This document shows positions 1 through 9,093 of a DNA stretch of 64,000 nucleotides, piece after piece (within the stretch, counting starts at the first letter, position 1; each line of letters starts with the position of its first letter). Where the stretch lies: the NCBI GenBank assembly GCA_035940955.1, contig DASZEJ010000129.1, positions 27,133 through 91,132 of the forward strand. Direction: 5' to 3'. The notes beneath the pieces were generated by a model. The model did not search any database, was not told where the DNA came from, and saw only the letters and a list, made by a program, of their open reading frames with translations. This stretch comes from CADCVT01 sp035940955. Its GTDB lineage: Bacteria; Actinomycetota; Thermoleophilia; Solirubrobacterales; Solirubrobacteraceae. Position numbers and translations under genes: made by a program.

Positions 1-1
1 C

Positions 2-1252
2 GAGTTCGAGCGCGGGCGCAGCAGGCAGTCGCTCCAGGACGGGGCTCACATCCCCTCCGGGCAGACGAGGATCGCGACCGACCTCGACGAGCTGTACTCG
101 CTGTACGACCGCCCGACGCGCGTCGGCACGGAGCGCAGCCTGACCGGCTTCGGCACCGCGTTCGCCGGCCGCGGCCAGGACCTCAACGAGACGATCCAGG
201 CGCTGCCGCGCTTCCTGGCCTACCTGCAGCCGGTCATGCGCAACCTGTCGGCCGAGGAGACGCGCCTGCCGCGCTTCTTCCGGGAGCTCAACGACTTCAC
301 GCGCGCGGTCGCGCCGGTGGCCGACCGGTGGGCGCACTCGTTCACCGTCCAGGCCGACACGTTCGACGCGATCTCCCGCGACCCCGAGGCGCTCAAGGCG
401 ACGATCTCCAAGAGCCCGCCGACGATGGACGCGTCGATCCGCTCGTTCCGCGTCCAGCGCCCGTTCCTGCGCGACACCGCCGCCATGTCGGCCGACCTCG
501 ACGTCGCCGCCCGCGAGCTGCGCGCCGCGCTGCCCGACCTCAACCGCGCGCTGGAGGTCGGCACGCCGGTGACCCGCCGCTCGGTCGAGCTGAACGACGA
601 GCTGCAGAAGACGATGGGCGCGCTGCGCGACCTCACGACCGACCCGACGACGAACGGCGCGCTCCGCGGCCTGACGGCGACGGTCACGACGCTCCAGCCG
701 CAGCTGCGCTACCTCGGCCCGTTCGTGACCGGCTGCAACTACTGGAACATCTTCTGGACCACGGTTGCCGAGCACTTCTCGGTCCTCACCCCGACCGGCC
801 AGGCGCAGCGCGTGCTGCTCAACAGCGGCGACGACCAGAACGACGCCGTCGACGCGTTCGGCGCCAACGAGCCCGCCAACGGCAAGGGCCTGATGGACCC
901 GGAGGGCGTCCGCCAGTACGCGCACACGAACACCGCGGGCGCGAACGCGATCCAGCCCGACGGCAGCGTCGACTGCACCCCGGGCCAGCAGGGCTACCCG
1001 TACAGCGCCAACAAGGAGAACGGGCCCTTCTACAAGCGGACGGTCATCGACCAGCTCATCAACCTCTTCCCGGGCGAGGCCCCGGTGAAGGGCGCGACGT
1101 TCGACCGCTTCGACGCCGAGGGCCGCGGCATCGGCCAGGGCCCGCCGCGGCTGCCGGAGGGGCAGACGTTCTCGTTCGCGCCAGAGGGGCGCGCCGCCCA
1201 GACGCCGCACGACCTCGAGTCGCTGCGCCGGCACGGAGGGGGCGGCCGGTGA
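2..1252 (+). CDS. MCE (MlaD-domain) family protein, C-terminal part, truncated by the window edge
   Basis: The reading frame is open from base 2 to the TGA at 1250-1252, so the N-terminus with the membrane anchor and most or all of the MlaD domain lies outside the window. What remains is the long helical stretch typical of the region after the MlaD domain (runs such as LNDFTRAVAPVADRW and LRDLTTDPTTNGALRGLTATV), then a Cys-containing tail (FVTGCNYWNIFW) seen in actinobacterial MCE proteins. MCE proteins form hexameric, envelope-spanning tunnels for lipid or sterol uptake, driven by an MlaFE/Mkl-type ABC transporter. The next gene overlaps by 4 bp (GTGA), so the cluster is one translationally coupled operon. 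Family assignment rests partly on the three intact MCE genes downstream. Confidence 0.85.
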   Translation, partial: EFERGRSRQSLQDGAHIPSGQTRIATDLDELYSLYDRPTRVGTERSLTGFGTAFAGRGQDLNETIQALPRFLAYLQPVMRNLSAEETRLPRFFRELNDFTRAVAPVADRWAHSFTVQADTFDAISRDPEALKATISKSPPTMDASIRSFRVQRPFLRDTAAMSADLDVAARELRAALPDLNRALEVGTPVTRRSVELNDELQKTMGALRDLTTDPTTNGALRGLTATVTTLQPQLRYLGPFVTGCNYWNIFWTTVAEHFSVLTPTGQAQRVLLNSGDDQNDAVDAFGANEPANGKGLMDPEGVRQYAHTNTAGANAIQPDGSVDCTPGQQGYPYSANKENGPFYKRTVIDQLINLFPGEAPVKGATFDRFDAEGRGIGQGPPRLPEGQTFSFAPEGRAAQTPHDLESLRRHGGGGR

Positions 1253-2802
1253 GGCGCAACGTCAAGCGCGGGCTGAGCTACGAGGCGGTGGCGATCATCG
1301 CGATCGCCGTCACCGTCGTCGCGACGTACCTGGCGTTCACCAAGCAGCTGCCGTTCAAGGGCAGGTACGACGTGAACTTCGTCGTCACGAACGCCCAGAA
1401 CCTCAAGCCCGGCGCGAAGGTGCGCATCGCCGGCGTCGACGCCGGCAAGGTCACGCGCGTCGAGGGCGTGGAGCCCGGCGAGGGGGAGACGGGCGCCGCG
1501 CGGGTGACGATGGAGATCGTCGACGCGGCGCGCCCGATCCACAAGGACGCGACGCTGAAGATCCGGCCGCGCATCTTCTTCGAGGGCAACTTCTTCGTCG
1601 ACCTGCAGCCGGGATCGCCGCACGCGCCGGAGCTGGGCGACGGGGAGACGATCCCGATCAACCAGACCGCCAACGCCGTCCAGTTCGACCAGATCCTCTC
1701 CTCGCTGCAGAGCGACACCCGCAGCGACCTGCGCAACGTCCTCGACGAGCTGAACAAGGCCTACGGCGGCGGCGGCGCCGAGGCGATCAACCGCACGACG
1801 CGCCACTGGGCGCCGGCCTACCGCAGCACCGCGATCGTCAACGACGCGCTGCTCGGGCGCTTCGAGCACGACCTCTCCGGCTACGTCGACGGGGCCGGCA
1901 CGGTCGCCGACGCGCTGACGCGCAACCGGCGCCAGCTCCAGGACCTGATCCGCGACCTGCGCATCACCGCCGGCGCGTTCGCCGCCGAGGGCGACGAGCT
2001 GCAGCGCGCGATCGGCGAGCTGCCGCGCACGCTGCGCGCCGGCCAGACCGCGCTCGCCGCGCTCAACGCCGCGTTCCCGCCGCTGCGCCGCTTCGTCGCC
2101 GACCTGCGGCCCGGCGTGCGGTCGAGCCTGCCGGCGATCGAGGCGCAGATCCCGTTCGTGCGCCAGCTGCGCGGCCTCGTCCAGCAGTCCGAGCTGCGCG
2201 GCCTCGCCGCCGACCTGCGGGCCGCGGTGCCCGCGCTGACGCGGCTCAACAAGGCGACGATCCCGCTGCTCGAGCAGGTGCGGCCGGCGTCGAGCTGCCA
2301 GAACGAGGTCATCCTGCCGTGGACCCTCGACAAGATCGAGGACCCCGACTTCCCGGCGATCGGCCCGGTCTACCAGGAGCAGCCCAAGCCGCTGGTCGGC
2401 CTGTCCGGCGAGAGCCGCACGCACGACGCCAACGGCCAGTACTTCCGCGTGTCGCTCAACGCCGCGCAGTTCGCGACCGCCACGCTCGACGACCGCTTCC
2501 TGCTCACCGACCGCCCGCCGGTCGGCGCCAACCCGCCGCAGCCCAAGAGCCGCCCGCCGCTGCGGCCGGACGTGCCGTGCGAGACGCAGGAGCAGCCGGA
2601 CCTGCACACCCGCCAGGACCGCATCGAGGGCACGTTCAGGGTGCGCGGCGCGCCCGCCGACCTGGAGCGCAAGTCGCGCGAGATCGCGGCGACGTGGCTG
2701 AAGGGCGAGCTGATGAGGACCGGCCGCTACGGCAAGGTCAAGGTCGACGACACGCCGATCGCCCCGTCCGAGGTCCCGCTGATCGGGAAGGGCGCGCGAT
2801 GA
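1249..2802 (+). CDS. MCE (MlaD-domain) family protein
   Basis: This 517-residue protein starts at GTG 1249, overlapping the previous stop by 4 bp. A single N-terminal membrane segment lies at about residues 12-30 (AVAIIAIAVTVVATYLAF). An MlaD domain follows at about residues 38-118, with the family pattern F.V.NAQNLKPGAKVRIAGVDAGKV and a LKIRPRIFFEGNFFVDLQPG strand. The rest is predicted helical with a late Cys (ASSCQNEV). It is expected to be anchored in the plasma membrane and to assemble with the neighbouring MCE proteins into a lipid-import channel. No ATPase or YrbE permease is visible in the window; they probably lie upstream. Substrate is unknown. Confidence 0.93.
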   Translation: MRRNVKRGLSYEAVAIIAIAVTVVATYLAFTKQLPFKGRYDVNFVVTNAQNLKPGAKVRIAGVDAGKVTRVEGVEPGEGETGAARVTMEIVDAARPIHKDATLKIRPRIFFEGNFFVDLQPGSPHAPELGDGETIPINQTANAVQFDQILSSLQSDTRSDLRNVLDELNKAYGGGGAEAINRTTRHWAPAYRSTAIVNDALLGRFEHDLSGYVDGAGTVADALTRNRRQLQDLIRDLRITAGAFAAEGDELQRAIGELPRTLRAGQTALAALNAAFPPLRRFVADLRPGVRSSLPAIEAQIPFVRQLRGLVQQSELRGLAADLRAAVPALTRLNKATIPLLEQVRPASSCQNEVILPWTLDKIEDPDFPAIGPVYQEQPKPLVGLSGESRTHDANGQYFRVSLNAAQFATATLDDRFLLTDRPPVGANPPQPKSRPPLRPDVPCETQEQPDLHTRQDRIEGTFRVRGAPADLERKSREIAATWLKGELMRTGRYGKVKVDDTPIAPSEVPLIGKGAR

Positions 2803-4214
2803 GGAAGGCGATCCGCGACCACGCCCGCGACTTCGCCGCGATCATCGTGCTGGCGGTCATCGCGGTCGGCGTCGGCGGCTACATCCTGACCCAGCAGCGG
2901 ATGCGCTTCCCGATCGTCGACGAGAAGCCGATCCGGCTGAAGGCCGAGTTCTCCACCGCGCAGGCCGTCATCCCCGGCCAGGGCCAGACCGTGCGCGTGT
3001 CGGGCGTCAAGGTCGGCGACGTGGGCAAGGTCGAGCTGAAGGACGGCCGCGCGCTCGTCGAGCTGCAGGTGCTGCCCGAGTACCGGGACCTCATCCGCCA
3101 GGACGCGACGGTGCTGCTGCGCTCGAAGACGGCGCTGAAGGACATGTTCATCGAGGTCCAGCCGGGCGACGGACCGGTGGCGAAGGACGGGTTCACGATC
3201 CCCGTCGCCAACACCGCGCCGGACGTCAACCCGGACGAGCTGTGGGCGATGCTCGACGACGACACGCGCGACTACCTGCGCCTGCTGATCGACGGCGCGT
3301 CAGGCGGCCTGGAGGGCCGCGGCGACGACCTGCGCGAGGTCTTCGAGCGCTTCGAGCCGACGCACCGCGACCTGGCCCGGATCAACACGAAGGTCGCCGA
3401 GCGGCGCGAGAACCTGCGCCGGCTGATCACCAACCTCAACCGCCTGAACGGCGAGCTGGCCCGCAAGGACGACGACCTGGCCCAGCTCGTCGACACCGCG
3501 TCGCGCGTCTTCCGCGCGTTCGCCGCCGAGGAGGGCAACATCACCACCGCCGTCGACCGGCTGCCCGAGGCGCTCGAGCAGACGACCGACACGCTGGTCA
3601 AGGTCGAGCGGTTCGCCAACATCCTGCGCCCCGCGACCGAGCGGCTCGGGCCGGCGGTGCGCGGGCTGGACGAGGCCAACCGCTCGCTGATCCCGCTGGC
3701 CAACGAGGGCACCCCGATCCTCCGCGACCGCGTCCGCCCGTTCGTCCGCGAGGCGCAGCCGCTCGTCGAGGAGCTGGGGCCCGCGGCGGGGCGGCTCGCC
3801 AGGTCGACCCCCGACCTGACGCGCAGCTTCGTGGTCCTCAACCACCTGTTCAACATGGTCGGCTACAACAAGGACGGGCGCGAGGGCGCCGACGACCCGG
3901 ACCGCGACGAGGGCTACCTGTTCTGGATCGCGTGGCTCGGCCACGTCGGCGGCGCGGTGTTCTCGACGTCGGACAACGGCGGCACGCTGCGCCCGGTCGC
4001 GCTGCAGGCCAACTGCCAGACGATCAAGAGCTCCCTGCAGGAGCAGCCGCAGCTCGGCTTCCTGCAGGCGCTGACCGACGCGCTGTTCGACCCGCGGATC
4101 TGCCCGGAGGGCGTCGACCCGTCGCTCCTGGACCAGCTGCAGGACCAGGTGCTCGGGAACCTGCCGGACCTGCCGCTGCCGCGCGAGCGCCGCCGCCGGG
4201 GAGGGGGGCGCTAG
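2799..4214 (+). CDS. MCE (MlaD-domain) family protein
   Basis: This 471-residue protein starts at ATG 2799, overlapping the upstream TGA (ATGA). It has a membrane anchor at about residues 13-31 (FAAIIVLAVIAVGVGGYIL) and an MlaD domain at about 45-130, including TVRVSGVKVGDVGKV and LKDMFIEVQPGDG. A helical region and a C-terminal tail with two cysteines (ANCQTIK, PRICPEG) follow. Subunits of the same MCE complex are normally all different paralogues, which fits four consecutive divergent copies here. It is probably co-translated with its neighbours, because no intergenic space exists. Confidence 0.93.
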   Translation: MRKAIRDHARDFAAIIVLAVIAVGVGGYILTQQRMRFPIVDEKPIRLKAEFSTAQAVIPGQGQTVRVSGVKVGDVGKVELKDGRALVELQVLPEYRDLIRQDATVLLRSKTALKDMFIEVQPGDGPVAKDGFTIPVANTAPDVNPDELWAMLDDDTRDYLRLLIDGASGGLEGRGDDLREVFERFEPTHRDLARINTKVAERRENLRRLITNLNRLNGELARKDDDLAQLVDTASRVFRAFAAEEGNITTAVDRLPEALEQTTDTLVKVERFANILRPATERLGPAVRGLDEANRSLIPLANEGTPILRDRVRPFVREAQPLVEELGPAAGRLARSTPDLTRSFVVLNHLFNMVGYNKDGREGADDPDRDEGYLFWIAWLGHVGGAVFSTSDNGGTLRPVALQANCQTIKSSLQEQPQLGFLQALTDALFDPRICPEGVDPSLLDQLQDQVLGNLPDLPLPRERRRRGGGR

Positions 4215-5671
4215 TGCAGAAGCAGGCCCCGACCATCGGCCGGCTGCTGACGATGGTGCTCTTCGCGCTCTCCTGCTTCGGGCTGCTGCTGTTCCTCTGG
4301 CTGGCGTTCGGCGGCCCCGTGCCGCTCAAGCCCAAGGGCTACCGCTTCACGGTCGCCGTCCCGGAGGCCAACCAGCTCGCGATCGAGGCCGACGTGCGCA
4401 GCTCCGGCGTGCCGGTCGGCAAGGTCAAGGCGCTCGAGCAGGCGCCGCGCGGCAACAAGACGCTGGTGACCGTCGAGCTGGACCGCAGGTACGCGCCGCT
4501 CGACGCCGACGCGCGCGTCATCCAGCGCCAGAAGACGATCCTCGGCGAGAAGTACCTGGAGATCACGCGCGGCACGCCGGGCGGCCCGTCGATCGCCGAG
4601 GACGGGCGCCTGCCGGACGCCCGCGTGGAGGACACCGTCGAGCTGGACGAGGTGCTGAGCATCCTCGACACGCCGACCCAGCGCTTCTTCCGCCAGTGGC
4701 AGCAGGACACCGGCAGGGCCGTCCACGACCGCGGCACGGACCTCAACGACGCGTTCGGCAACCTGCCGCGCTTCGTCGCCGGCGGCCAGGACGTGCTGCA
4801 GGTGCTGAACGCGCACGAGCGCGCCGTCAGCCGGCTCGTCCGCAACACCGGCGTCGTGTTCGGCGCGCTGACCGAGCGCGAGGACCAGCTCCGCGCGCTG
4901 ATGGTCAACACCGACGAGGCGTTCTCGGCGACCGCCGAGCAGAAGGAGGCGCTCGCCGAGACGTTCCGCATCTTCCCGACGTTCCTCGACGAGTCGCGCC
5001 TGACGATGGTCGACCTCGAGTCGTTCTCCCGCCAGACCCGCCCCCTGGTGCGCGACCTGCGCCCGGCGCTGCGTGACCTGGCGCCGACGCTGCGCGACGT
5101 CCGCGCGCTCGCGCCCGACCTGACGAACTTCTACCGCGACCTCGACCCGCTCATCACGGTCTCGCGCCGCGGCCTGCCCGCGCTGCGCGAGGTGCTCGTC
5201 GGCGCGCGCCCGCTGCTCGGCCAGCTGCAGCCGTTCCTCGAGCAGCTCAACCCGATCCTCGAGTGGCTCGAGTACCAGCAGCACTCGACGGCCGACTTCT
5301 TCTCGAACGGCGGCGGCGCGCTGATCGACACGGCGCCGGCGCTGAAGGGGCTCGACCCGCGCGAGATCGGCCACTACCTCGGCCAGTTCGGCGTGACCGG
5401 CGAGGAGACGTTCACGTCGCTGCAGCCCGAGCGGCCGGAGAACCAGCGCGGCAACGCGTACCCGGACGCGACGATGCTGTTCGACCCCGAGGCCGGCAAG
5501 CGGCTGATCTTCGCCAGCTGGGACTGCTCGAACACCGGCCAGCCCGGCATCGGCGAGTACATGACGGAGAAGGGCGACACGTCCGACATGCCGTCGTGCT
5601 GGGAGAAGCGGCTGCCCGGCCCGACGCGCTTCCCGCACATCCAGGCGGCCGACTACTCCAAGGGGGGCTGA
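4214..5671 (+). CDS. MCE (MlaD-domain) family protein
   Basis: This 485-residue protein starts at GTG 4214, sharing the G of the previous TAG. The anchor is at about residues 10-32 (LLTMVLFALSCFGLLLFLWLAFGG, shown in part) and the MlaD domain at about 42-125, with ADVRSSGVPVGKVKAL and KTILGEKYLEITRG. Long amphipathic helices with repeated LRP/LRD units (about 270-330) should form the coiled shaft of the tunnel. Two Cys-containing stretches lie near the C-terminus (WDCSNTG, PSCWEKR). It is the last full MCE subunit of this run, and its stop overlaps the next ATG. Confidence 0.93.
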   Translation: MQKQAPTIGRLLTMVLFALSCFGLLLFLWLAFGGPVPLKPKGYRFTVAVPEANQLAIEADVRSSGVPVGKVKALEQAPRGNKTLVTVELDRRYAPLDADARVIQRQKTILGEKYLEITRGTPGGPSIAEDGRLPDARVEDTVELDEVLSILDTPTQRFFRQWQQDTGRAVHDRGTDLNDAFGNLPRFVAGGQDVLQVLNAHERAVSRLVRNTGVVFGALTEREDQLRALMVNTDEAFSATAEQKEALAETFRIFPTFLDESRLTMVDLESFSRQTRPLVRDLRPALRDLAPTLRDVRALAPDLTNFYRDLDPLITVSRRGLPALREVLVGARPLLGQLQPFLEQLNPILEWLEYQQHSTADFFSNGGGALIDTAPALKGLDPREIGHYLGQFGVTGEETFTSLQPERPENQRGNAYPDATMLFDPEAGKRLIFASWDCSNTGQPGIGEYMTEKGDTSDMPSCWEKRLPGPTRFPHIQAADYSKGG

Positions 5672-6057
5672 TGAGCTCAGTGACGCTGCTTCGGGAGCGC
5701 ACCCACGCGCTCGAGTTCGTGCTGGTGGTCGTGGTGCCGATCGTCTTCGGCGCGATCACCGGCGTCATGCTCGGCGTGAGCGAGGCGGCCTACACCGCGC
5801 TCGCGCTGCTCGGCATCCTCGGCGGCTTCGTCGCCGGCCTCGAGCACGAGGGCGCGCTCGAGGGCTTCTACCGCGGGCTGCTCGGCGGGCTGGAGTTCGG
5901 GCTGGCGATCCTCGTCGCGAACGGGCTGCTGGACGAGGAGCCGAAGGCGCACCTGCCCGACCCGGAGGTGCTGCTCGTCGTGATCACGGCGGCGTTCGGC
6001 GCCGCGCTGGGCGCGCTCGGCGGCTGGCTGCGCCTGCGCCGGACGCGCCGCGCGTAG
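5671..6057 (+). CDS. small multi-span membrane protein linked to the mce operon
   Basis: This 128-residue protein starts at ATG 5671, overlapping the MCE stop by one base, so it belongs to the same transcript. Three to four hydrophobic segments are visible (VLVVVVPIVFGAITGVML; ALALLGILGGFVAGL; LEFGLAILVANGLL; LLVVITAAFGAALGALGG), with a basic tail RLRRTRRA. I do not recognise a named family. Its position suggests an accessory membrane component of the MCE transporter, analogous to the extra membrane proteins (Mas) of actinobacterial mce operons, but no sequence motif proves this. Confidence 0.7.
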   Translation: MSSVTLLRERTHALEFVLVVVVPIVFGAITGVMLGVSEAAYTALALLGILGGFVAGLEHEGALEGFYRGLLGGLEFGLAILVANGLLDEEPKAHLPDPEVLLVVITAAFGAALGALGGWLRLRRTRRA

Positions 6058-6075
6058 CGGGTCTGGGCCTACGCG
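6051..6075. terminator. symmetric hairpin holding both stop codons of convergent genes
   Basis: CGCGTAG (6051-6057) and CTACGCG (6069-6075) are perfect inverted repeats around an 11-nt loop. The left arm contains the TAG of the mce-linked membrane gene and the right arm the TAG of the convergent HxlR-type gene. There is no T-run, so this may be a weak bidirectional terminator or only an RNA end-stabilising hairpin. Confidence 0.45.
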
Positions 6076-6758
6076 ACCGCGGTCCGCGAGCTGCTGGCCG
6101 CGGCGCCGCCGCCGCAGAGGGCGAGCACGCTCTCGGCGAGCCGCTCGTCGCCCTCGAACGACAGGCCGCCGCGCCCGCCGCTGGGGCTGAACGCCTCGAT
6201 CCAGGCGGTCTCCGAGCCGGTCACGCGCGCGTCGGCGTCGCCCGGCTCGCTGCGCTCGGAGATCGTCAGCCGGTCGCGCTCGAGGCGCATCGCGTACGTC
6301 GCGTGGTCGCGGCCGGTCACGACCAGCTCGACCGTGCCCGTCCCGGAGCGCGGCGGGACGGGCATGCCGGTCGCCGAGCGCAGGATCGCGCCGACGTCGA
6401 TCGCCTCGCCGGGGCGCGGCGGGCTCCAGGCCCACTCGTAGCCCCAGCGCGCGAGGGCGCTGACGACCGGCAGGACGTCGCGCGCCCGCTCGGTCAGCTC
6501 GTAGTCGACGCGCGGCGGGACCTCGCGGTACCGCTGGCGGGTCAGCAGCCCGTCGGCGACCATGCGGTTCAGCCGCGAGCGGAGCTGCTCGGTGGAGATC
6601 CCTGGAAGGACGCGCTGCAGCTCCACGAAGCGGCGCGGTCCGCCCGCGAGGTCGCGGATGATCAGCAGCGTCCACTTGTCCCCGACGAGGTCGAGAGCGC
6701 GGGCGTCGGGGGACCACTGGTGATAGGGATGCCGTTTGGGGGGCGGGGCGGCCGGCAT
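6069..6758 (-). CDS. HxlR-family transcriptional regulator with C-terminal SCP2-like domain
   Basis: The start chosen is ATG 6758 (MPAAPPPKRHPYHQWSPDAR), giving 229 residues; the open frame further upstream is not coding-like. Residues about 15-110 are an HxlR winged helix: ALDLVGDKWTLLIIRDLAGG, RRFVELQRVLPGIS and the recognition-helix region LRSRLNRMVADGLL. The C-terminal half (about 125-225) resembles the SCP2-like sterol-carrier fold often fused to HxlR domains in Actinobacteria, suggesting control by a lipid-like or hydrophobic ligand. It is divergent from the kappa-GST-like gene, and a perfect palindrome lies between them (6820-6833). A TATGGT box on the minus strand ends about 8 nt before the ATG, so the mRNA could be leaderless. 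Confidence 0.88.
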   Translation of the reverse strand: MPAAPPPKRHPYHQWSPDARALDLVGDKWTLLIIRDLAGGPRRFVELQRVLPGISTEQLRSRLNRMVADGLLTRQRYREVPPRVDYELTERARDVLPVVSALARWGYEWAWSPPRPGEAIDVGAILRSATGMPVPPRSGTGTVELVVTGRDHATYAMRLERDRLTISERSEPGDADARVTGSETAWIEAFSPSGGRGGLSFEGDERLAESVLALCGGGAAASSSRTAVA

Positions 6759-6819
6759 ATGGAGCGACCATACACCGGGGCGCGGTGTTGCAGGCACTTT
6801 TGATGGACGCCTGGACGAC

Positions 6820-6833
6820 AACTTGCGCAAGTT
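6820..6833. promoter_or_regulatory. perfect 14-bp palindrome, candidate HxlR operator
   Basis: AACTTGCGCAAGTT is a perfect inverted repeat in the 102-bp gap between the divergent HxlR-type gene (start 6758) and the DsbA-fold gene (start 6861). HxlR-type winged-helix dimers bind inverted repeats near divergently transcribed targets. The site lies 27 bp before the GTG of the plus-strand gene, where it could block that promoter. Binding is inferred. Confidence 0.5.
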
Positions 6834-6860
6834 CTGCAGGGACTTGGCGTTCAAGCGGTC

Positions 6861-7499
6861 GTGGGGGACCTGGTTTCGCTGGCGGACGCGAGGGTGGCCC
6901 GGAAGGACGGGTCCGGTCCCGCGCGCGAGCGCGCGAGCGCGCGTGCGCCACGCGTGACGTTCTACTTCGACCTCAGCTCGCCGTTCACGTACCTGGCGGC
7001 CGAGCGCGTCGACCGCCTGTTCGGAAGCCTCGTCTGGCGGCCGGTGCTCGAGGAGGCGCTCCAGGGCGTGTCGCCCTCGCCCGCGCTGGCCGAGGAGCGC
7101 GCCCAGACGCTCGGCCTGCCGCTCGTGTGGCCCGACCTCGGGCCGGCGTCGGTGCGCCCCGCGATGCGGGTCGCCTCGCTCGCCGCCGAGCAGGGCCGCG
7201 CCGCGCCGTTCGTGCTCGCGGCGACCCGGCTCGCGTTCTGCGGCGGGTTCGAGCTCGACCACCCCGAGGTGCTCGCCGAGGCGGCCGCCGCCGCGAACCT
7301 CGGGCTGGAGGAGTGCCTGCACGCCGCGGGCGACGTGAGCCGCGACGGCCCGATGGAGGAGGCCGCGCGCCGGCTGCTGGCGCACGGAGCCGACCGCCTG
7401 CCCGCCGTGCGGGTCGGGCGGCTGCTGTTCGCCGGCGAAGACCGCGTCGCGGAGGCCGCCGCCGCCGCGAGCGTGCCGGCGGCGCTGCGCGCGGTGTAG
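6861..7499 (+). CDS. DsbA-fold oxidoreductase/isomerase, kappa-GST/HCCA-isomerase-like
   Basis: This 212-residue protein begins at GTG 6861; the first about 30 residues look unstructured, so a shorter start is possible. The core begins VTFYFDLSSPFTYLAAERV, the thioredoxin-like first strand and active-site loop of the DSBA/2-hydroxychromene-2-carboxylate isomerase family. It has Ser-Ser-Pro in place of a CXXC pair, so a disulfide-exchange role is unlikely and a glutathione- or thiol-assisted isomerase/transferase role is more likely. The C-terminal part (RLPAVRVGRLLFAGEDRVAE) matches the cis-Pro region of the fold. It is probably the regulated target of the divergent HxlR protein. The physiological substrate is unknown. 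Confidence 0.78.
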   Translation: MGDLVSLADARVARKDGSGPARERASARAPRVTFYFDLSSPFTYLAAERVDRLFGSLVWRPVLEEALQGVSPSPALAEERAQTLGLPLVWPDLGPASVRPAMRVASLAAEQGRAAPFVLAATRLAFCGGFELDHPEVLAEAAAAANLGLEECLHAAGDVSRDGPMEEAARRLLAHGADRLPAVRVGRLLFAGEDRVAEAAAAASVPAALRAV

Positions 7500-7546
7500 G
7501 GCCCTCGCGGCGACGGCGTCCCCGGCGCGCTGGCACCATCCCGGGG

Positions 7547-9082
7547 ATGCTGCAGCGAGCGCTGCGCGCCCTTCCCGTCCGGCTCGGCCCGCGGTACCCG
7601 CGGGCGCTGGTCGTCGCCGTCTTCATGTTCTCCTACCTGGTGGGCGGCTCCGGCGTCGGGCTGCTGGCGCTCTACCAGGACATGTCGGCGGGCGACGTGC
7701 TGCGCATCCTGCTCGCCGTGCTGGTGCTCGTCGTGATCGAGAACGCGGTCGCGACGACGTACGCGTTCAGGCTGCTGCGGCCGGCGGACCGGTGGCTGCA
7801 GGGCGACCGCAGCCCCGAGGCCGCGGCGCAGGCGTGGAAGGCGCTCGCCAACCTGCCGCTCGACTTCGTGGCGCGCGGCGGCTGGCCGGCGGTGGTCATG
7901 AACGTCATCCCGATCTCGGCGTTCGTGGCGTGGGAGCTCGACCTCGGCTTCGGCTCGTTCCTGATCGTCTGCGCGGGCGCCGCGGTGTGCCTGCTCTACG
8001 GCGTCCTCTTCCGCTTCTTCGCGCTCGAGCTGGCGATGCGGCCGCTGCTCGACGCCGCGTCGTGCGACGTGCCCGACGGCGAGCAGCTCGCCGGCGCCCG
8101 CATCCCGCTGCGGTGGAAGCTGTTCTTCGCGCTGCCGGCGATCAACGTCGTGACCGGGGTGGCGGTGGCCGGGCTGTCGTCGGACCCGAGCAGCCTGGAG
8201 GACCTCGGGTGGCACGTCGCGGTCTCGGTGATCGTCGCGTTCTCGATCTCGCTCGAGCTGAGCCTGCTGCTGACCCGGTCGGTGCTCGACCAGATCGACG
8301 CGCTGCGGCACGGGACCGCGCGGGTCACCAAGGGCGACCTCGGCACCCGCGTGCCGGTGCTCGCGACCGACGAGACCGGCGACCTCGCCGCGTCGTTCAA
8401 CACGATGCTCGCCGGGCTGGAGGAGCGCGACCGGATGCGCGAGGCGTTCGGCGAGTTCGTCGACCCGCGCGTCGTCGACCGCGTGCTCGAGCAGGGCACG
8501 ACCGACCTGGAGGGCGAGGAGGTCGAGGTGTCGGTGCTGTTCCTCGACATCCGCGGGTTCACGGCGCTGGCCGAGCGCCGGTCGGCGCGCGAGGTCGTGC
8601 AGCGGCTCAACGTGTTCTACCGCCGGGTGGTCCCGGTGCTCGAGCGCCACGGCGGGCACGCGAACAAGTTCGTCGGCGACGGGGTGCTCGGCGTGTTCGG
8701 CGCGCCGCAGCGCCTGCCCGACCACGCCGATCGCGCGGTGCTCGCCGCGCTGCACATCGTCGAGGTCGTGCGCGACGCGTACGGCGACGGGCTGCGGATC
8801 GGCGTCGGCGTTAACTCCGGCCCCGTGCTCGCGGGCACGGTCGGCGGCGGCGGCCGGGTCGAGTTCACGGTGATCGGCGACGCGGTGAACACCGCCGCGC
8901 GTGTCGAGGAGGTGACGCGGCTGACGGGCGACGACGTGCTCATCACCGAGGCGACGCGCCGGCTGCTGACGCTGCCGTTCTGCGGCTTCGTCGAGCGGCC
9001 GACGATCGCGCTCAAGGGCAAGACCGAACGCGTGCGGCTGTACGCGCCGCTCGACGCGGCGGCCAGCGCGGTCAGCGCGTAG
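7547..9082 (+). CDS. membrane-bound class III adenylate/guanylate cyclase with HAMP domain
   Basis: This 511-residue protein starts at ATG 7547. The N-terminal half has about six membrane segments (for example LVVAVFMFSYLVGGSGVGLL and ILLAVLVLVVIENAVATTYA). A HAMP linker follows at about residues 255-310 (GDLGTRVPVLATDETGDLAASFN), then a class III nucleotide cyclase domain from about residue 320. The metal-binding Asp residues are in LFLDIRGFT (about 327-336) and VGDGVLGVFG (about 374-383). The substrate and transition-state residues are in FTVIGDAVNTAARVEE (about 440-455), and NKFVGD has the purine-selecting Lys. The catalytic set looks complete, so the enzyme should make cAMP or cGMP in response to a membrane-sensed signal. 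This layout resembles mycobacterial membrane cyclases with 6 TM, HAMP and a catalytic domain. Confidence 0.93.
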   Translation: MLQRALRALPVRLGPRYPRALVVAVFMFSYLVGGSGVGLLALYQDMSAGDVLRILLAVLVLVVIENAVATTYAFRLLRPADRWLQGDRSPEAAAQAWKALANLPLDFVARGGWPAVVMNVIPISAFVAWELDLGFGSFLIVCAGAAVCLLYGVLFRFFALELAMRPLLDAASCDVPDGEQLAGARIPLRWKLFFALPAINVVTGVAVAGLSSDPSSLEDLGWHVAVSVIVAFSISLELSLLLTRSVLDQIDALRHGTARVTKGDLGTRVPVLATDETGDLAASFNTMLAGLEERDRMREAFGEFVDPRVVDRVLEQGTTDLEGEEVEVSVLFLDIRGFTALAERRSAREVVQRLNVFYRRVVPVLERHGGHANKFVGDGVLGVFGAPQRLPDHADRAVLAALHIVEVVRDAYGDGLRIGVGVNSGPVLAGTVGGGGRVEFTVIGDAVNTAARVEEVTRLTGDDVLITEATRRLLTLPFCGFVERPTIALKGKTERVRLYAPLDAAASAVSA

Positions 9083-9093
9083 CCTCCGGCGCC

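Noticed and set aside
1030..2607. A 525-codon minus-strand frame in the mce operon.
   Set aside because: Same GC-shadow effect; the plus strand encodes MCE proteins in perfect register.
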